NCBI GenBank assembly: GCA_964462535.1 | Contig: CAYWXV010000004.1 | Location: 1-64,000, forward strand | Length of the DNA stretch: 64,000 nt | Direction: 5' to 3' | DNA from: CAYWXV01 sp964462535 | GTDB lineage: Bacteria; Bacteroidota; Ignavibacteria; OLB7 | Shown: positions 36,226 to 45,800 of the stretch, in pieces | How positions within the stretch are numbered: position 1 is the first letter of the stretch | How the letters are laid out: each line of letters opens with the position of its first letter | Translations under genes and position numbers: made by a program | The notes under the pieces: model-generated | Database searches by the model: none | Told to the model about the DNA's origin: nothing | The model's input: only the letters and a program-made list of their open reading frames with translations

Positions 36226-38247
36226 CTATTTCCCCTCCAATCGCCCGATCTCGTCGCGAAGCTCGGCTGCGCGCTCGAACTCCAGTTCTTTCGCCGCCCT
36301 CTTCATCTCCTCGCGGAGGTGGTCGACCAGGTCCTGGCGCTGTTCCGAGGTCATGTACTTCAGAACTGGTTCCTCCACCATCAACTCCTTCTGTTCCAGC
36401 TCGCGTTTCCGCTGATCCCGATGTGCCTTGACGTCCGCGATCGCGGTCGTTCCAAGGATTTCCTCACGTGACTTGCGAACGGTGCGTGGCGTAATACCAT
36501 GCTCCGTGTTGTATTCGGTCTGTATCGCCCGCCGACGCTTGCTCTCCTCGATCACCTTCTCCATCGAATCGGTCATCTTGTCTGCGTACATGATGACCAT
36601 TCCCCGTTCATGTCGAGCAGTTCTGCCGGCGGTCTGCATCAGGGAGCGCTCGCTTCGGAGAAATCCTTCCTTGTCCGCGTCCAGAATAGCGACCAGCGAC
36701 ACCTCGGGAAGATCGAGCCCCTCACGCAACAGGTTGACGCCGACCAGGACGTCGTACGCCCCCAGCCGGAGGTCCCGGAGTATTTCCACCCGTTCCAGTG
36801 CATCGATTTCCGAGTGAATATAGCGTGTGCGAATACCGAGCTCGTGAAGGTAGTCGGTCAGGTCTTCGGCCATTCGCTTTGTGAGCGTGGTCACCAGGAC
36901 GCGCTCCTTCTCTTCCTTTGCCACACGCTCCTTGATTTCCGCAATCAGGTCGTCGATTTGATTCCGAATCGGACGGACTTCGATCCTTGGATCGAGTAGT
37001 CCGGTTGGTCGGATGATCTGCTCGACAAACGCTCCTTTCGACAGTTCAAGCTCAATGTCGCCGGGGGTTGCGGAGACGAAGACCGCCTGCCCAATGCGCT
37101 CCATGAACTCATCGAACTTCAGCGGTCGATTATCGAGGGCTGATGGGAGACGGAATCCGTGCTCCACGAGCGTCAGCTTTCTGGCCCGGTCTCCGTTGTG
37201 CATACCACGGATCTGCGGGAGCGTGACATGACTTTCGTCGATGAAGAGAAGGAAGTCCTCGGGGAAGTAATCGATCAGGGTTGCGGGAGGTTCCCCCGGC
37301 GCCCGATTGGCAAGGATGCGCGAGTAGTTCTCGATACCGGAGCAGTAGCCAAGCTCCTTCATCATCTCCAGATCGAAGAGCGTCCTCTGCTCCAGGCGCT
37401 GCGATTCAAGAAGCTTCTCGTTATCGCGCAACTCCTTGAGGCGCACATAGAGTTCGTCTCGTATCTCACCCATGGAGCGCTGAAGCTCCGGTTGTGTCGT
37501 CACGAAATGCTTCGCAGGATAGATCACGGCCGCCTGAATCTCCTCAATCACCTTCCCGGTAAGTCGCTCAACGCGGGAGAGTCGCTCAATCTCATCTCCG
37601 AACATCTCAATCCGAATCGCCTCGTCTTCCCAATATGCCGGGATGACCTCGATGACATCCCCCCGAACGCGGAAGGTGCCCCGATAGAAGTCGACATCAT
37701 TCCGGCTGTAGTGGATGTCGGCAAGTCGATACAGAAGGTCGTTCCGTTCGATGCGATCCCCCTTCTTCACGTGGAAGAGCTGCGCACCATAGGCCTCCTT
37801 GGAGCCGATACCATAAATGCAGGAGACGGAGGCAACAATGATGACGTCTCGTCGACCATCGAGCAGGGCGCTGGTTGCCTTCAGACGGAGTCGATCGATC
37901 TCATCATTGATGTTGAAATCCTTCTCGATGTATGTATCGGTCGATGGTATGTAAGCTTCGGGCTGGTAGTAGTCGTAGTAGCTGATGAAGAATTCGACAG
38001 AGTTCTTCGGGAAGAGCCGCTTGAACTCACCGTACAACTGCGCCGCCAGGGTCTTGTTGTGAGAGATCACGAGTGCGGGGCGCTGCAGCTGCTGGATGAC
38101 ATAGCTGATCGTCATCGTCTTGCCGGATCCGGTGATGCCAAGAAGCGTCTGGAAGCGGTCGCCCCGCTCGATTCCTTCCACAAGCTGACGTATGGCCTCG
38201 GGCTGATCTCCAGCCGGGGCGTGTTCGGACTGTATTGAGAAGGGCAT
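36226..38247 (-). CDS. uvrB: UvrABC system protein B
   Basis: A 673-residue excinuclease subunit for nucleotide excision repair. The Walker A motif is GITGSGKT (residues 37-44). The beta-hairpin with YYDYYQPEAYIP, the helicase motifs (DESHVTLPQIRG, NLLREGLDLPEV, QTAGRTARHERG) and the C-terminal UVR motif that binds UvrC (LREEMKRAAKELEFERAAEL) are all present. The length is normal. It starts 24 bp after the metallophosphoesterase stop, so shared transcription is likely. Confidence 0.97.
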   Translation of the reverse strand: MPFSIQSEHAPAGDQPEAIRQLVEGIERGDRFQTLLGITGSGKTMTISYVIQQLQRPALVISHNKTLAAQLYGEFKRLFPKNSVEFFISYYDYYQPEAYIPSTDTYIEKDFNINDEIDRLRLKATSALLDGRRDVIIVASVSCIYGIGSKEAYGAQLFHVKKGDRIERNDLLYRLADIHYSRNDVDFYRGTFRVRGDVIEVIPAYWEDEAIRIEMFGDEIERLSRVERLTGKVIEEIQAAVIYPAKHFVTTQPELQRSMGEIRDELYVRLKELRDNEKLLESQRLEQRTLFDLEMMKELGYCSGIENYSRILANRAPGEPPATLIDYFPEDFLLFIDESHVTLPQIRGMHNGDRARKLTLVEHGFRLPSALDNRPLKFDEFMERIGQAVFVSATPGDIELELSKGAFVEQIIRPTGLLDPRIEVRPIRNQIDDLIAEIKERVAKEEKERVLVTTLTKRMAEDLTDYLHELGIRTRYIHSEIDALERVEILRDLRLGAYDVLVGVNLLREGLDLPEVSLVAILDADKEGFLRSERSLMQTAGRTARHERGMVIMYADKMTDSMEKVIEESKRRRAIQTEYNTEHGITPRTVRKSREEILGTTAIADVKAHRDQRKRELEQKELMVEEPVLKYMTSEQRQDLVDHLREEMKRAAKELEFERAAELRDEIGRLEGK

Positions 38248-38271
38248 GGAAGTGATGTTGGGGACGTAAGG

Positions 38272-39126
38272 CTACTTCGCGAGCGTGTACTCGTCAATCA
38301 ACTCACCCTGGCGCGTGTAGGCGCGAAGGTGGATGCTCACGTCAGTGACGTCGATGATCATGGCGCCATGATCGTCATTGAACTTCTTCCGACTGGCGGT
38401 CTGTGGATTCTTGAAACTGTACTTGACGGCTCCGCCAATCCCGTTGACAATGTACGTGAGACCGCTGACGGTCAAGCGCTCGTATGTGTGATCGTGTCCC
38501 GACAGCACGAGGTCGGCGCCCCACTCCTTGAATGGCCACTGCATGTAACTGGACGGTCCGTGTGTACCTGACGAATAAGGAGGATGGTGCATGTAGACAA
38601 TCTGCCAGGGCGCAGTTGAGGCCGTCATCGTAGTCTTCAGCCACTGCCCCTGCTTCGAATCGGCCTTGACGCCATCGGGTTCCCGTGTGTCGCTGTTGAG
38701 CACAAAGAAGTGGACCGGTCCAATGCGGAAGTCGTAATAGCGTTCGTTCCCCGGGAGGGTGAAATAGTCGAGGTACGGTTGCCCGTTTCGGGTCATCAGG
38801 TCATGATTTCCCAACGCCGGCCAGAATCGATTGCTGTCGCTCCCGGGACCATACTTCCCCGTGTACGACCCAATGAAATCTGCGTAGTAGGCGCCTATGT
38901 GATCGTCGATCGTCGACTGCTCACCCTTAGGATAGTTGTTGTCACCAAGCGTGATGATGAAATCGGGGTTCCAGGAGCGGACGAGTTTCGCGACATCAGC
39001 CTCGGGCTGCGTACCCCATCCATAGTCGCCGATCACTGCGAAGTGGATTGAATCCTGTGCGGGTACACGTGCAACGCCGAGGGTCAGACCGGCGGCAACA
39101 AGTAGCAAGACGTTGATCAGTGGCAT
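38272..39126 (-). CDS. Exported calcineurin-like metallophosphoesterase
   Basis: 284 residues from ATG 39126, which begins a signal peptide (MPLINVLLLVAAGLTLGV). The two-metal phosphoesterase motifs follow in order: GDYGWG, GDNNYP, GNHD, MHHPPYSSG and SGHDHTYER. The arrangement resembles purple-acid-phosphatase and tartrate-resistant phosphatase types. It acts in the periplasm or outside; the substrate is unknown. A TAGATTTG element ends five bases before ATG, suggesting a very short or absent leader. uvrB follows. Confidence 0.87.
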   Translation of the reverse strand: MPLINVLLLVAAGLTLGVARVPAQDSIHFAVIGDYGWGTQPEADVAKLVRSWNPDFIITLGDNNYPKGEQSTIDDHIGAYYADFIGSYTGKYGPGSDSNRFWPALGNHDLMTRNGQPYLDYFTLPGNERYYDFRIGPVHFFVLNSDTREPDGVKADSKQGQWLKTTMTASTAPWQIVYMHHPPYSSGTHGPSSYMQWPFKEWGADLVLSGHDHTYERLTVSGLTYIVNGIGGAVKYSFKNPQTASRKKFNDDHGAMIIDVTDVSIHLRAYTRQGELIDEYTLAK

Positions 39127-39131
39127 GGCGG

Positions 39132-39139
39132 CAAATCTA
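39132..39139 (-). promoter_or_regulatory. -7 type element directly before ATG 39126
   Basis: TAGATTTG fits TAnnTTTG and is separated from ATG by CCGCC, so a leaderless transcript is possible. Confidence 0.4.
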
Positions 39140-39800
39140 CTATGATTCGCTTGATGGCACGATGACGCGATACCAATCACTCTTCGTCTGTGCCGACACC
39201 TGGATCGTGGATCGTGCCGTCGATACTCGTAGATCATTCATTACGCGTTTGAACGGCAGAGTGCTGATCCAACGTTGATCAGCTGGCCGACGTTCATTCG
39301 GGAGAGCTATCTGGCGTGCGGCCCAACGCCCGTTCGGCGCAGTTCCTTCGCCCCCCCGTTCAGCTGCACGACTGGGTTCCTCCCGACGCGTCAAGTGCCG
39401 TGCGGCAAGCCAACCGACAGCACGGTGTCGTCGATCGTTATCGTTGGTTGGCGACGACCGTGCAGGGGGCGAATCGTCATCACGTTCGCTCCACCGGGTA
39501 GGTGTGACCATTGCAGTGGTCTATTCTGATCGTAATGTGACGTCGATGCCGTGTCGAATGCGAACGATGTGCCGCGCACAGGTCATCGAGCGGCGATCGC
39601 TCCACGTTGGCCAACGGCGCGATGCCGGTGACTCCACACTGAATACACACGAAGGAGGAGATCGGCGCAAGGTTGCCTGGGGGGCTGATTCTCGTTCCAA
39701 CCCGGTTCAGAATTATCTCCAGGTGTCATTGCATCGACAGGCCCTCGCCAGATCTACAATCGCGGTGACGTTCGAGAGTTACGAACGACATCGTCCGTGC

Positions 39801-39808
39801 TAAGTTTG
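39801..39808 (+). promoter_or_regulatory. -7 type element of the 39879 gene
   Basis: TAAGTTTG fits TAnnTTTG, 70 bases before ATG 39879. No convincing -33 partner. Confidence 0.35.
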
Positions 39809-39878
39809 GGGCCGCGTGCCGAGGATGCCCTCCAATCGGCACTGCGCCGAGTGAACAGTACGCTCCTTTCCGTAACCT

Positions 39879-42713
39879 ATGCGCACACTACTTCGCCTCC
39901 TCTTGCTGCCACTCATTGCCGTCGCTGCCGCGGCCCAGTCCGGAGCGAATCGCGCTGACGCCACATGGCGACAGTTCGAGACCGAACACTTCACGTTCAT
40001 CTTCCACGAGGAGCTGCGTGGCATTGCGCAACGGGCGGCGGATATCGCCGAGGCAATCTACCCGGTGGTCACGGGGAATCTGAACACGCAGATTCCGGGG
40101 CGGACACCGATCTATATCTCGGATCTCGAAAACGTCAGAAACGCCTTCGCGTTCTCGGATCACCACATCTACCTCTGGATGCAGGGAATCCAGGATGACG
40201 GGCCTGTTGGCGGGCTGCGTGCCTCAGGAAGCGCAAAGTGGTTGCGCGCCGTGATCACTCACGAGTTCACGCACACCGTCATTGCACACGCGACGCGTAG
40301 TTGGTCGGATCTCTTCATTCCAACCTCGGGTGTGCCCAGGTGGTTCAACGAGGGAACGGCCCGCTTCATGGAGCCCGATCGCTGGACACCCGACATCGAC
40401 ATGGTCCTCCGCCTTGCAGCAGTGAACGGAAGGACGTCGTACTCCGCGTTCAATGCCCGACTCGACGGCGCACTCCTGTACGAGGGGGGACACTCGCTGG
40501 TGAGGTACATGACCTGGAGGTTCGGGGACACGATTCTGTCCCGCATTGTGGCCGGGGGTCGATCGGGACTTTCGTCGTACGATTTCAACCTCGCGGTGCG
40601 GCAGGCGACGGGTATGTCGATGTCCGACATATACAACGACTGGCTGCGCGCCATCACGGTCTACTACGGCATCGACTACGGCTCACGGGAGGAGACCAGC
40701 GACATAGCACAACCTCTGGTCACGTCGTTCAGCTTCGTGCCTGGGTATCGCTACAGCCGCGATGGTCGGCAGGTGGCAATGCTTGCTGGAGGGAACGATG
40801 GTCCTCTCAAACTCTTGGTCGGTGGATGCAGCACGACGGGTGGCCCGGACACGGCCCGCCCACTCCGTGTAGTCTGCGATGATTCTGGCATCGACTCGTG
40901 GTTCGATTGGTCACCTGACGGCGAACGCCTCATAGTATCCAAGCTCCGCCGTGGATCGCATTCGGCAGCGGTGAACGATCTCTATGTGGTCAACACGCGA
41001 ACCGGACACTCAAGGCGGTTGACCGACGATGCGAACGTCTACGATCCTTCGTGGCGCCCGGATGGGTCTTCGGTGGCTGCCGTCCAGAGACAGCTCGGAC
41101 TGGATCGAATTGTACTTGTCGACGTTGAAACCGGCGCGCAACGGAGCGTGTTCGATCCAGGCGAGGATATTCAGATCGCCAACCTGAGCTGGTCGCCGGA
41201 CGGATCGCTCATCGCCTTCAGTCTTTTCGACTCCAACGGAGCACGGGTGCTGGGAGTGCTCACGGTCGACGATGGAACGCTTCGCCGTGTGTCGGATAGC
41301 GAGTCGATCGCCAGATATCCGGTATGGTCGCCGGACGGGACACGGTTGGCATTCACAACCACATCGGGGGGGATTCCCAACGTCGCAGTCGTGAGGTTGG
41401 AATCCGGAACCATAACGCGCGTCACCGACGTCGCCGGTGGTGTCTATACGGTGGGTTGGCTGCCCGGCACGGATTCAATTGTTGCAATGAGCCTTGACAC
41501 GCGAGACAAACTTGTACCCTACCTCCTTCCAGCCTCCCGTTCGGTAACGCCTGCGCCACGACCTCACGTCAGAGAGAAGTATTCGGCCTGGCGCAACGCC
41601 AGCTTCCCGCGCAGTGCGCCGCCACAGAACGACATTCCCCACGCAGCGACAGGCTCAGAAACGGGTTACACGTCGATCGCGCATCTCTCCACTATGGGTG
41701 TTGTCCCAGCATACGGTACCGACCGATCGGTCGCGGGTAGGACAAGCCATCGGCTTGGAATCGGACTTGTCCTGGCGGAACCGATTGGCCTCCAGCAGGC
41801 TATCCTCTTCGGGGACTACGGATTCGCATCCCATGAACCGGGGGGGCTGGTTGCCTACCGAAATACTACGCTTCCATTCTCCATTACCGCGACCGCGTTC
41901 CGTCGAGTGGCATATGCACGTGAGTTGCTCGGTGTGGCGTACCAGGAGTTGTCCATCGGCGGTTCACTTGCGCTGTCGTTGACACTCACACCACCCAACG
42001 ACATCGACGAGTTCCACAGCCTATACCTTCGTGGAGGGTTCAGACGAATCGAACCGTTCAACACCGGTGAGTTTGAACGCGCAGCGCTACGGCCGGGTCG
42101 CGAGGAGCTCGCTGAGGTCGGCCTGACCTATTCGTACCGGAGTCCATCGCTCCTGTTCACGGGGTCGTTCACACGCAGCGAACCGGACATTGGATCGACG
42201 CTGAAATTCAATAGGCTGGAAAGCGTGGTGGCTTGGCGGTGGGGGATATTCGGTGACGACGGAATGCGTCTTGCTGTCGACGCCTCATTTGCAGCCGGAT
42301 GGGGAACGCTCCCCGTCCAGGAATTCATTGGGCTTGATCCACACGACGATTTCGCCGGCGGAATCGACCTTGCCACGCAAGCAGAACGGGTTCTCCTGGA
42401 CCAGCCGACACCGATACGTCAGCGTGTTCGTGGCATCCGGCGATTTGAACCCGGTGACCGAGCAGCGGTGGGGAGCATTGGATTCGAGTTCCCCGACGGA
42501 CCCATGGGGGGGTCGTTCCTCCTGTTTGCGGAAGCTGGATCGGCCTGGTTTTCGGACACGACCCCGCTCGACAAGCTTCAACCGCAGAAGGGGTACGGTC
42601 TTGAGCTCCGCTCGCCGATTGCGGGCAACATCATGCTGGCCACCGGCGTCGCGTTTGAAATGATCGAGGGGGCGAAGCGGGATCTATACATCCGCTTGAT
42701 GATGGGTATCTAA
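39879..42713 (+). CDS. Exported gluzincin-like peptidase fused to TolB-type propeller and barrel-like tail
   Basis: 944 residues. Signal peptide 1-20 (MRTLLRLLLLPLIAVAAAAQ). Residues about 30-260 are a peptidase-MA-like domain: HEFTH around residue 129 and the downstream Glu in WFNEGTARFME make a complete HExxH...E zinc site. Residues about 290-560 carry TolB/PD40 propeller motifs (DWSPDGERLIVS, SWSPDGSLIAFS, VWSPDGTRLAFT). Residues about 610-944 have the strand pattern of an outer-membrane barrel, closing with YIRLMMGI. The whole resembles Bacteroidota proteins with the same three-part order. The substrate is unknown; a role in outer-membrane protein or surface-polymer processing is a guess. 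Confidence 0.75.
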   Translation: MRTLLRLLLLPLIAVAAAAQSGANRADATWRQFETEHFTFIFHEELRGIAQRAADIAEAIYPVVTGNLNTQIPGRTPIYISDLENVRNAFAFSDHHIYLWMQGIQDDGPVGGLRASGSAKWLRAVITHEFTHTVIAHATRSWSDLFIPTSGVPRWFNEGTARFMEPDRWTPDIDMVLRLAAVNGRTSYSAFNARLDGALLYEGGHSLVRYMTWRFGDTILSRIVAGGRSGLSSYDFNLAVRQATGMSMSDIYNDWLRAITVYYGIDYGSREETSDIAQPLVTSFSFVPGYRYSRDGRQVAMLAGGNDGPLKLLVGGCSTTGGPDTARPLRVVCDDSGIDSWFDWSPDGERLIVSKLRRGSHSAAVNDLYVVNTRTGHSRRLTDDANVYDPSWRPDGSSVAAVQRQLGLDRIVLVDVETGAQRSVFDPGEDIQIANLSWSPDGSLIAFSLFDSNGARVLGVLTVDDGTLRRVSDSESIARYPVWSPDGTRLAFTTTSGGIPNVAVVRLESGTITRVTDVAGGVYTVGWLPGTDSIVAMSLDTRDKLVPYLLPASRSVTPAPRPHVREKYSAWRNASFPRSAPPQNDIPHAATGSETGYTSIAHLSTMGVVPAYGTDRSVAGRTSHRLGIGLVLAEPIGLQQAILFGDYGFASHEPGGLVAYRNTTLPFSITATAFRRVAYARELLGVAYQELSIGGSLALSLTLTPPNDIDEFHSLYLRGGFRRIEPFNTGEFERAALRPGREELAEVGLTYSYRSPSLLFTGSFTRSEPDIGSTLKFNRLESVVAWRWGIFGDDGMRLAVDASFAAGWGTLPVQEFIGLDPHDDFAGGIDLATQAERVLLDQPTPIRQRVRGIRRFEPGDRAAVGSIGFEFPDGPMGGSFLLFAEAGSAWFSDTTPLDKLQPQKGYGLELRSPIAGNIMLATGVAFEMIEGAKRDLYIRLMMGI

Positions 42714-42737
42714 TTGATGAGCGGTGATCGTTCGTGT

Positions 42738-42792
42738 GTGAACGGGTTGTGTACGGCGGCCGCCGCGGCGTGGTGACCGCGCGGCCGTTCAC
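42738..42792. terminator. Possible bidirectional hairpin between convergent genes
   Basis: GTGAACGG (42738-42745) and CCGTTCAC (42785-42792) are complementary, with a very GC-rich interval that can fold further. It lies between the 3' ends of the 39879 and 42850 genes. No T-run follows, so the assignment is tentative. Confidence 0.3.
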
Positions 42793-42849
42793 TTCGGTCA
42801 GGGGTGTTAATCGCGCGCCGCGAACTCTACCGGCCCTGACTTGGCACTA

Positions 42850-45800
42850 TCATCGCGCATCGTTGGCCGAGTCCGCTACATTGACCACCAGAGCTCGCCT
42901 CACGATTTCAGCCTGTTCCGCGGCGTGACTTCGCGCACTACCGGATGCCGGACTTCCCGATGCGGGGCGTCCAAGGAACCTGAGCTGCTGACCACCACCT
43001 AGCTCGGCACTTATCCAATGCGACAGCGTCGGCCATGCACCCATGTTCTTTGGTTCCTCCTGCACCCAGACAATGTCCTGAACGGTTGCGTAGCGTACCA
43101 ATTCCGCACGCACGTCTTCATCCGGGAAGGGGTAGAGCTTCTCAACGCGGACAATAGCGACATCCTTCTGCTCTGTAGCACGACGGGCCTTGATCAAATC
43201 GTAGTAGATTTTTCCCGTACAGAAAATCAGCCGTCGGACGTTCACCGGATCGATCCGGTCAATCTCCCCAATGACCTTCTGGAACTCTCCCTGCGTGAAA
43301 TCTGCTAGTGGAGAGTGTACAAGTGGATCGCGCAGCAGGCTCTTTGGTGTCAGGATAATCATTGGCTTCTTGACATCCTGCTTTGCCTGCCGACGAAGGA
43401 GATGGAAGTACTGAGCGGCAGTGGTCGGGTAGGCAATCCGCATGTTATCCTCCGCACTCAATGTCAGGAAGCGCTCGATACGGGCTGACGAATGCTCCGG
43501 TCCCTGCCCTTCGAAGCCGTGCGGAAGAAGCAACACCACCGACGATGTCTGTCCCCACTTGTCCTCGCCGCTGGAGACGAACTGGTCAATGATGATCTGT
43601 GCGCCGTTAACAAAATCACCGAACTGCCCCTCCCACATCACCAGCATGTCGGGATTTGCGACGGAGTAACCGTATTCAAATCCGAGGACGGCGTACTCCG
43701 AGAGAGGCGAGTCGAACACGTGGAAATGAGGCTGCGTATCGGAAAGGTGATTCAAGGGGATGTACTTCCCGTCATCCACCTGATTGTGAATCACCGAATG
43801 ACGTTGCGAGAATGTCCCCCGCTCCGAATCCTGCCCGCTCAGACGGACGGACGTCCCCTCCAGGAGCAATGTTCCGAAAGCCAGCGCCTCAGCAAGCGCC
43901 CAGTCCACACCCACGGTTGATACAACATCGCGTCTCTTCTGGAACTGGGCCACGAGCTTCGGATGAGCATGCACGGAGGCCGGGAACTCTGTCGTGGTCG
44001 CAATCACGTGCTGAATCATGAACTCAGGTGCACCGGTCTGCGGGTTGCTCCACGTCTCCTCGGGATTGATACGTTGGTCGGCAAGGGGGTCGCCGGGCAG
44101 CGCGGGCTTCGGCTGGGCCTTGGTTGCCGCAAGGAGAGTTTCCAAATGGTTCTTGAAATCCTCCTCCTCGCGAGTCGCCTGCTCCATAGTCAATGTCCCA
44201 TTCCGAACGAGTCGATCCGTGTAGACTCGGCGGACTGACTCGTGGTGGCGAATCTTGGCGTAGAGCTGCGGATTGGTGTAGCTCGGCTCGTCACCTTCGT
44301 TGTGACCGAAGCGACGATAGCAGATCATGTCGACGACGACATCTCGCTTGAACCGCTGGCGGTAGTCGAACGCCAGACGCATCACATGGATGGACGACTC
44401 AGGGTCATCGCCATTGACATGGAAGATCGGGGCACCGACCATCTTGGCAATGTCAGTGGCGTAGAGCGTCGATCGCGTATCGCGCGGCGCCGCCGTAAAT
44501 CCGATCTGATTGTTGATCACCAGATGGATGGTCCCCCCGGTGTGATATCCTTCCAGCTGACTCATGTTCAGAGTCTCGGCAACAACGCCTTGTCCCATGA
44601 AGGCCGCATCACCATGCACGAGCAGAGGAATGAATCGGTCTGCGCCATGCTCGCCATGCTTGTCCTGAAGAGCGCGGGCCATCCCCTCGATCACCGGATT
44701 GACAGCTTCCAGATGCGACGGGTTCGGCGCCATCCGGACGAGAATCCGTCCCCCCTTCTCTGTCACCACGGTCCCCTTCTGACCCAGGTGGTACTTCACG
44801 TCGCCCGATCCAAGGACAGCGTCCGGATCCGCATTGTCTTCGAACTCGCTGAAAATCTTTCCGGGATTCTTGCCAATGACGGTGGCCAGGATGTTGAGCC
44901 GGCCACGGTGTGGCATACCGATAAGCAACTCCCGAACGTCCGTATCCGCAGCCCGATGAACGAGTTCATCGAGCATCGCAATCGTTGTCTCCGCCCCCTC
45001 CAGCGAGAATCGTTTCGACCCAGGATACTTCGTCTGCAGGAAGCGCTCGAAACCTTCGGCCTCACTCAGCTTCCGGAGGATGCGTCGCTTTTCGTCCTTC
45101 GTCAACTCCGGTGAGTTGCGAGAGATCTCCATTCGGTCCTGCAGCCAGAGGCGCTGTTCGGGATCCTGAATGTGCATGTACTCGACGCCGATTCGCTGCG
45201 TGTAGGTGTCACGAACGATCGCTAGAATGGTCCGCAAATCGGCACGGTCCATTCCTGCCAATCCACCGGTCCAGAACTTCCGGTCAAAGTCCCAGATGGT
45301 GAGCCCGTACGTCGCAGGGTCAAGATCCGAATGGTAGCCCGGCTCGTAGCCGAGAGGGTTCAGATGCGCCAGCAGATGTCCCCGCACCCGAAAATTGTTG
45401 ATCATACGCAGGATGCGCTGCTGCTTCTCAATCTGCGTCGATCTGTCACCCGTCAGGATTGCCGGATGGCGGTCACGCTCCCACGCGAGTGGTCGGTATG
45501 GAATCCGGAGGTCACGGAAAATCTCTTCGTAGAAGTCGTCCGCCCCCATCAGCAGGTCCTGCACCATCGCCAGGAACATGCCCGACTCCGCCCCCTGGAT
45601 GATGCGGTGGTCGTACGTCGAGGTCATTTGCATGACCTTGCTGATACCAAGCTCACTCAGCGTTTCGGCGTCCATGGCCTGGTAGGCAGCAGGATAATTG
45701 ATCCCTCCCGTCGCGATGATCGTCCCCTGCCCCGCCATCAACCTCGGTACCGACGCAACCGTCCCGATCGTTCCCGGATTGGTGAGCGTTATCGTCGTAC

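Larger units (their letters stand above)
39127..39878. other. Gene-poor 0.75-kb intergenic region
   Basis: Divergent genes flank this stretch. Short frames exist on both strands but have no domain, no ribosome site and atypical composition. Two promoter-like elements bound it (39132-39139 minus, 39801-39808 plus). A decayed gene is possible; I cannot prove one. Confidence 0.5.
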
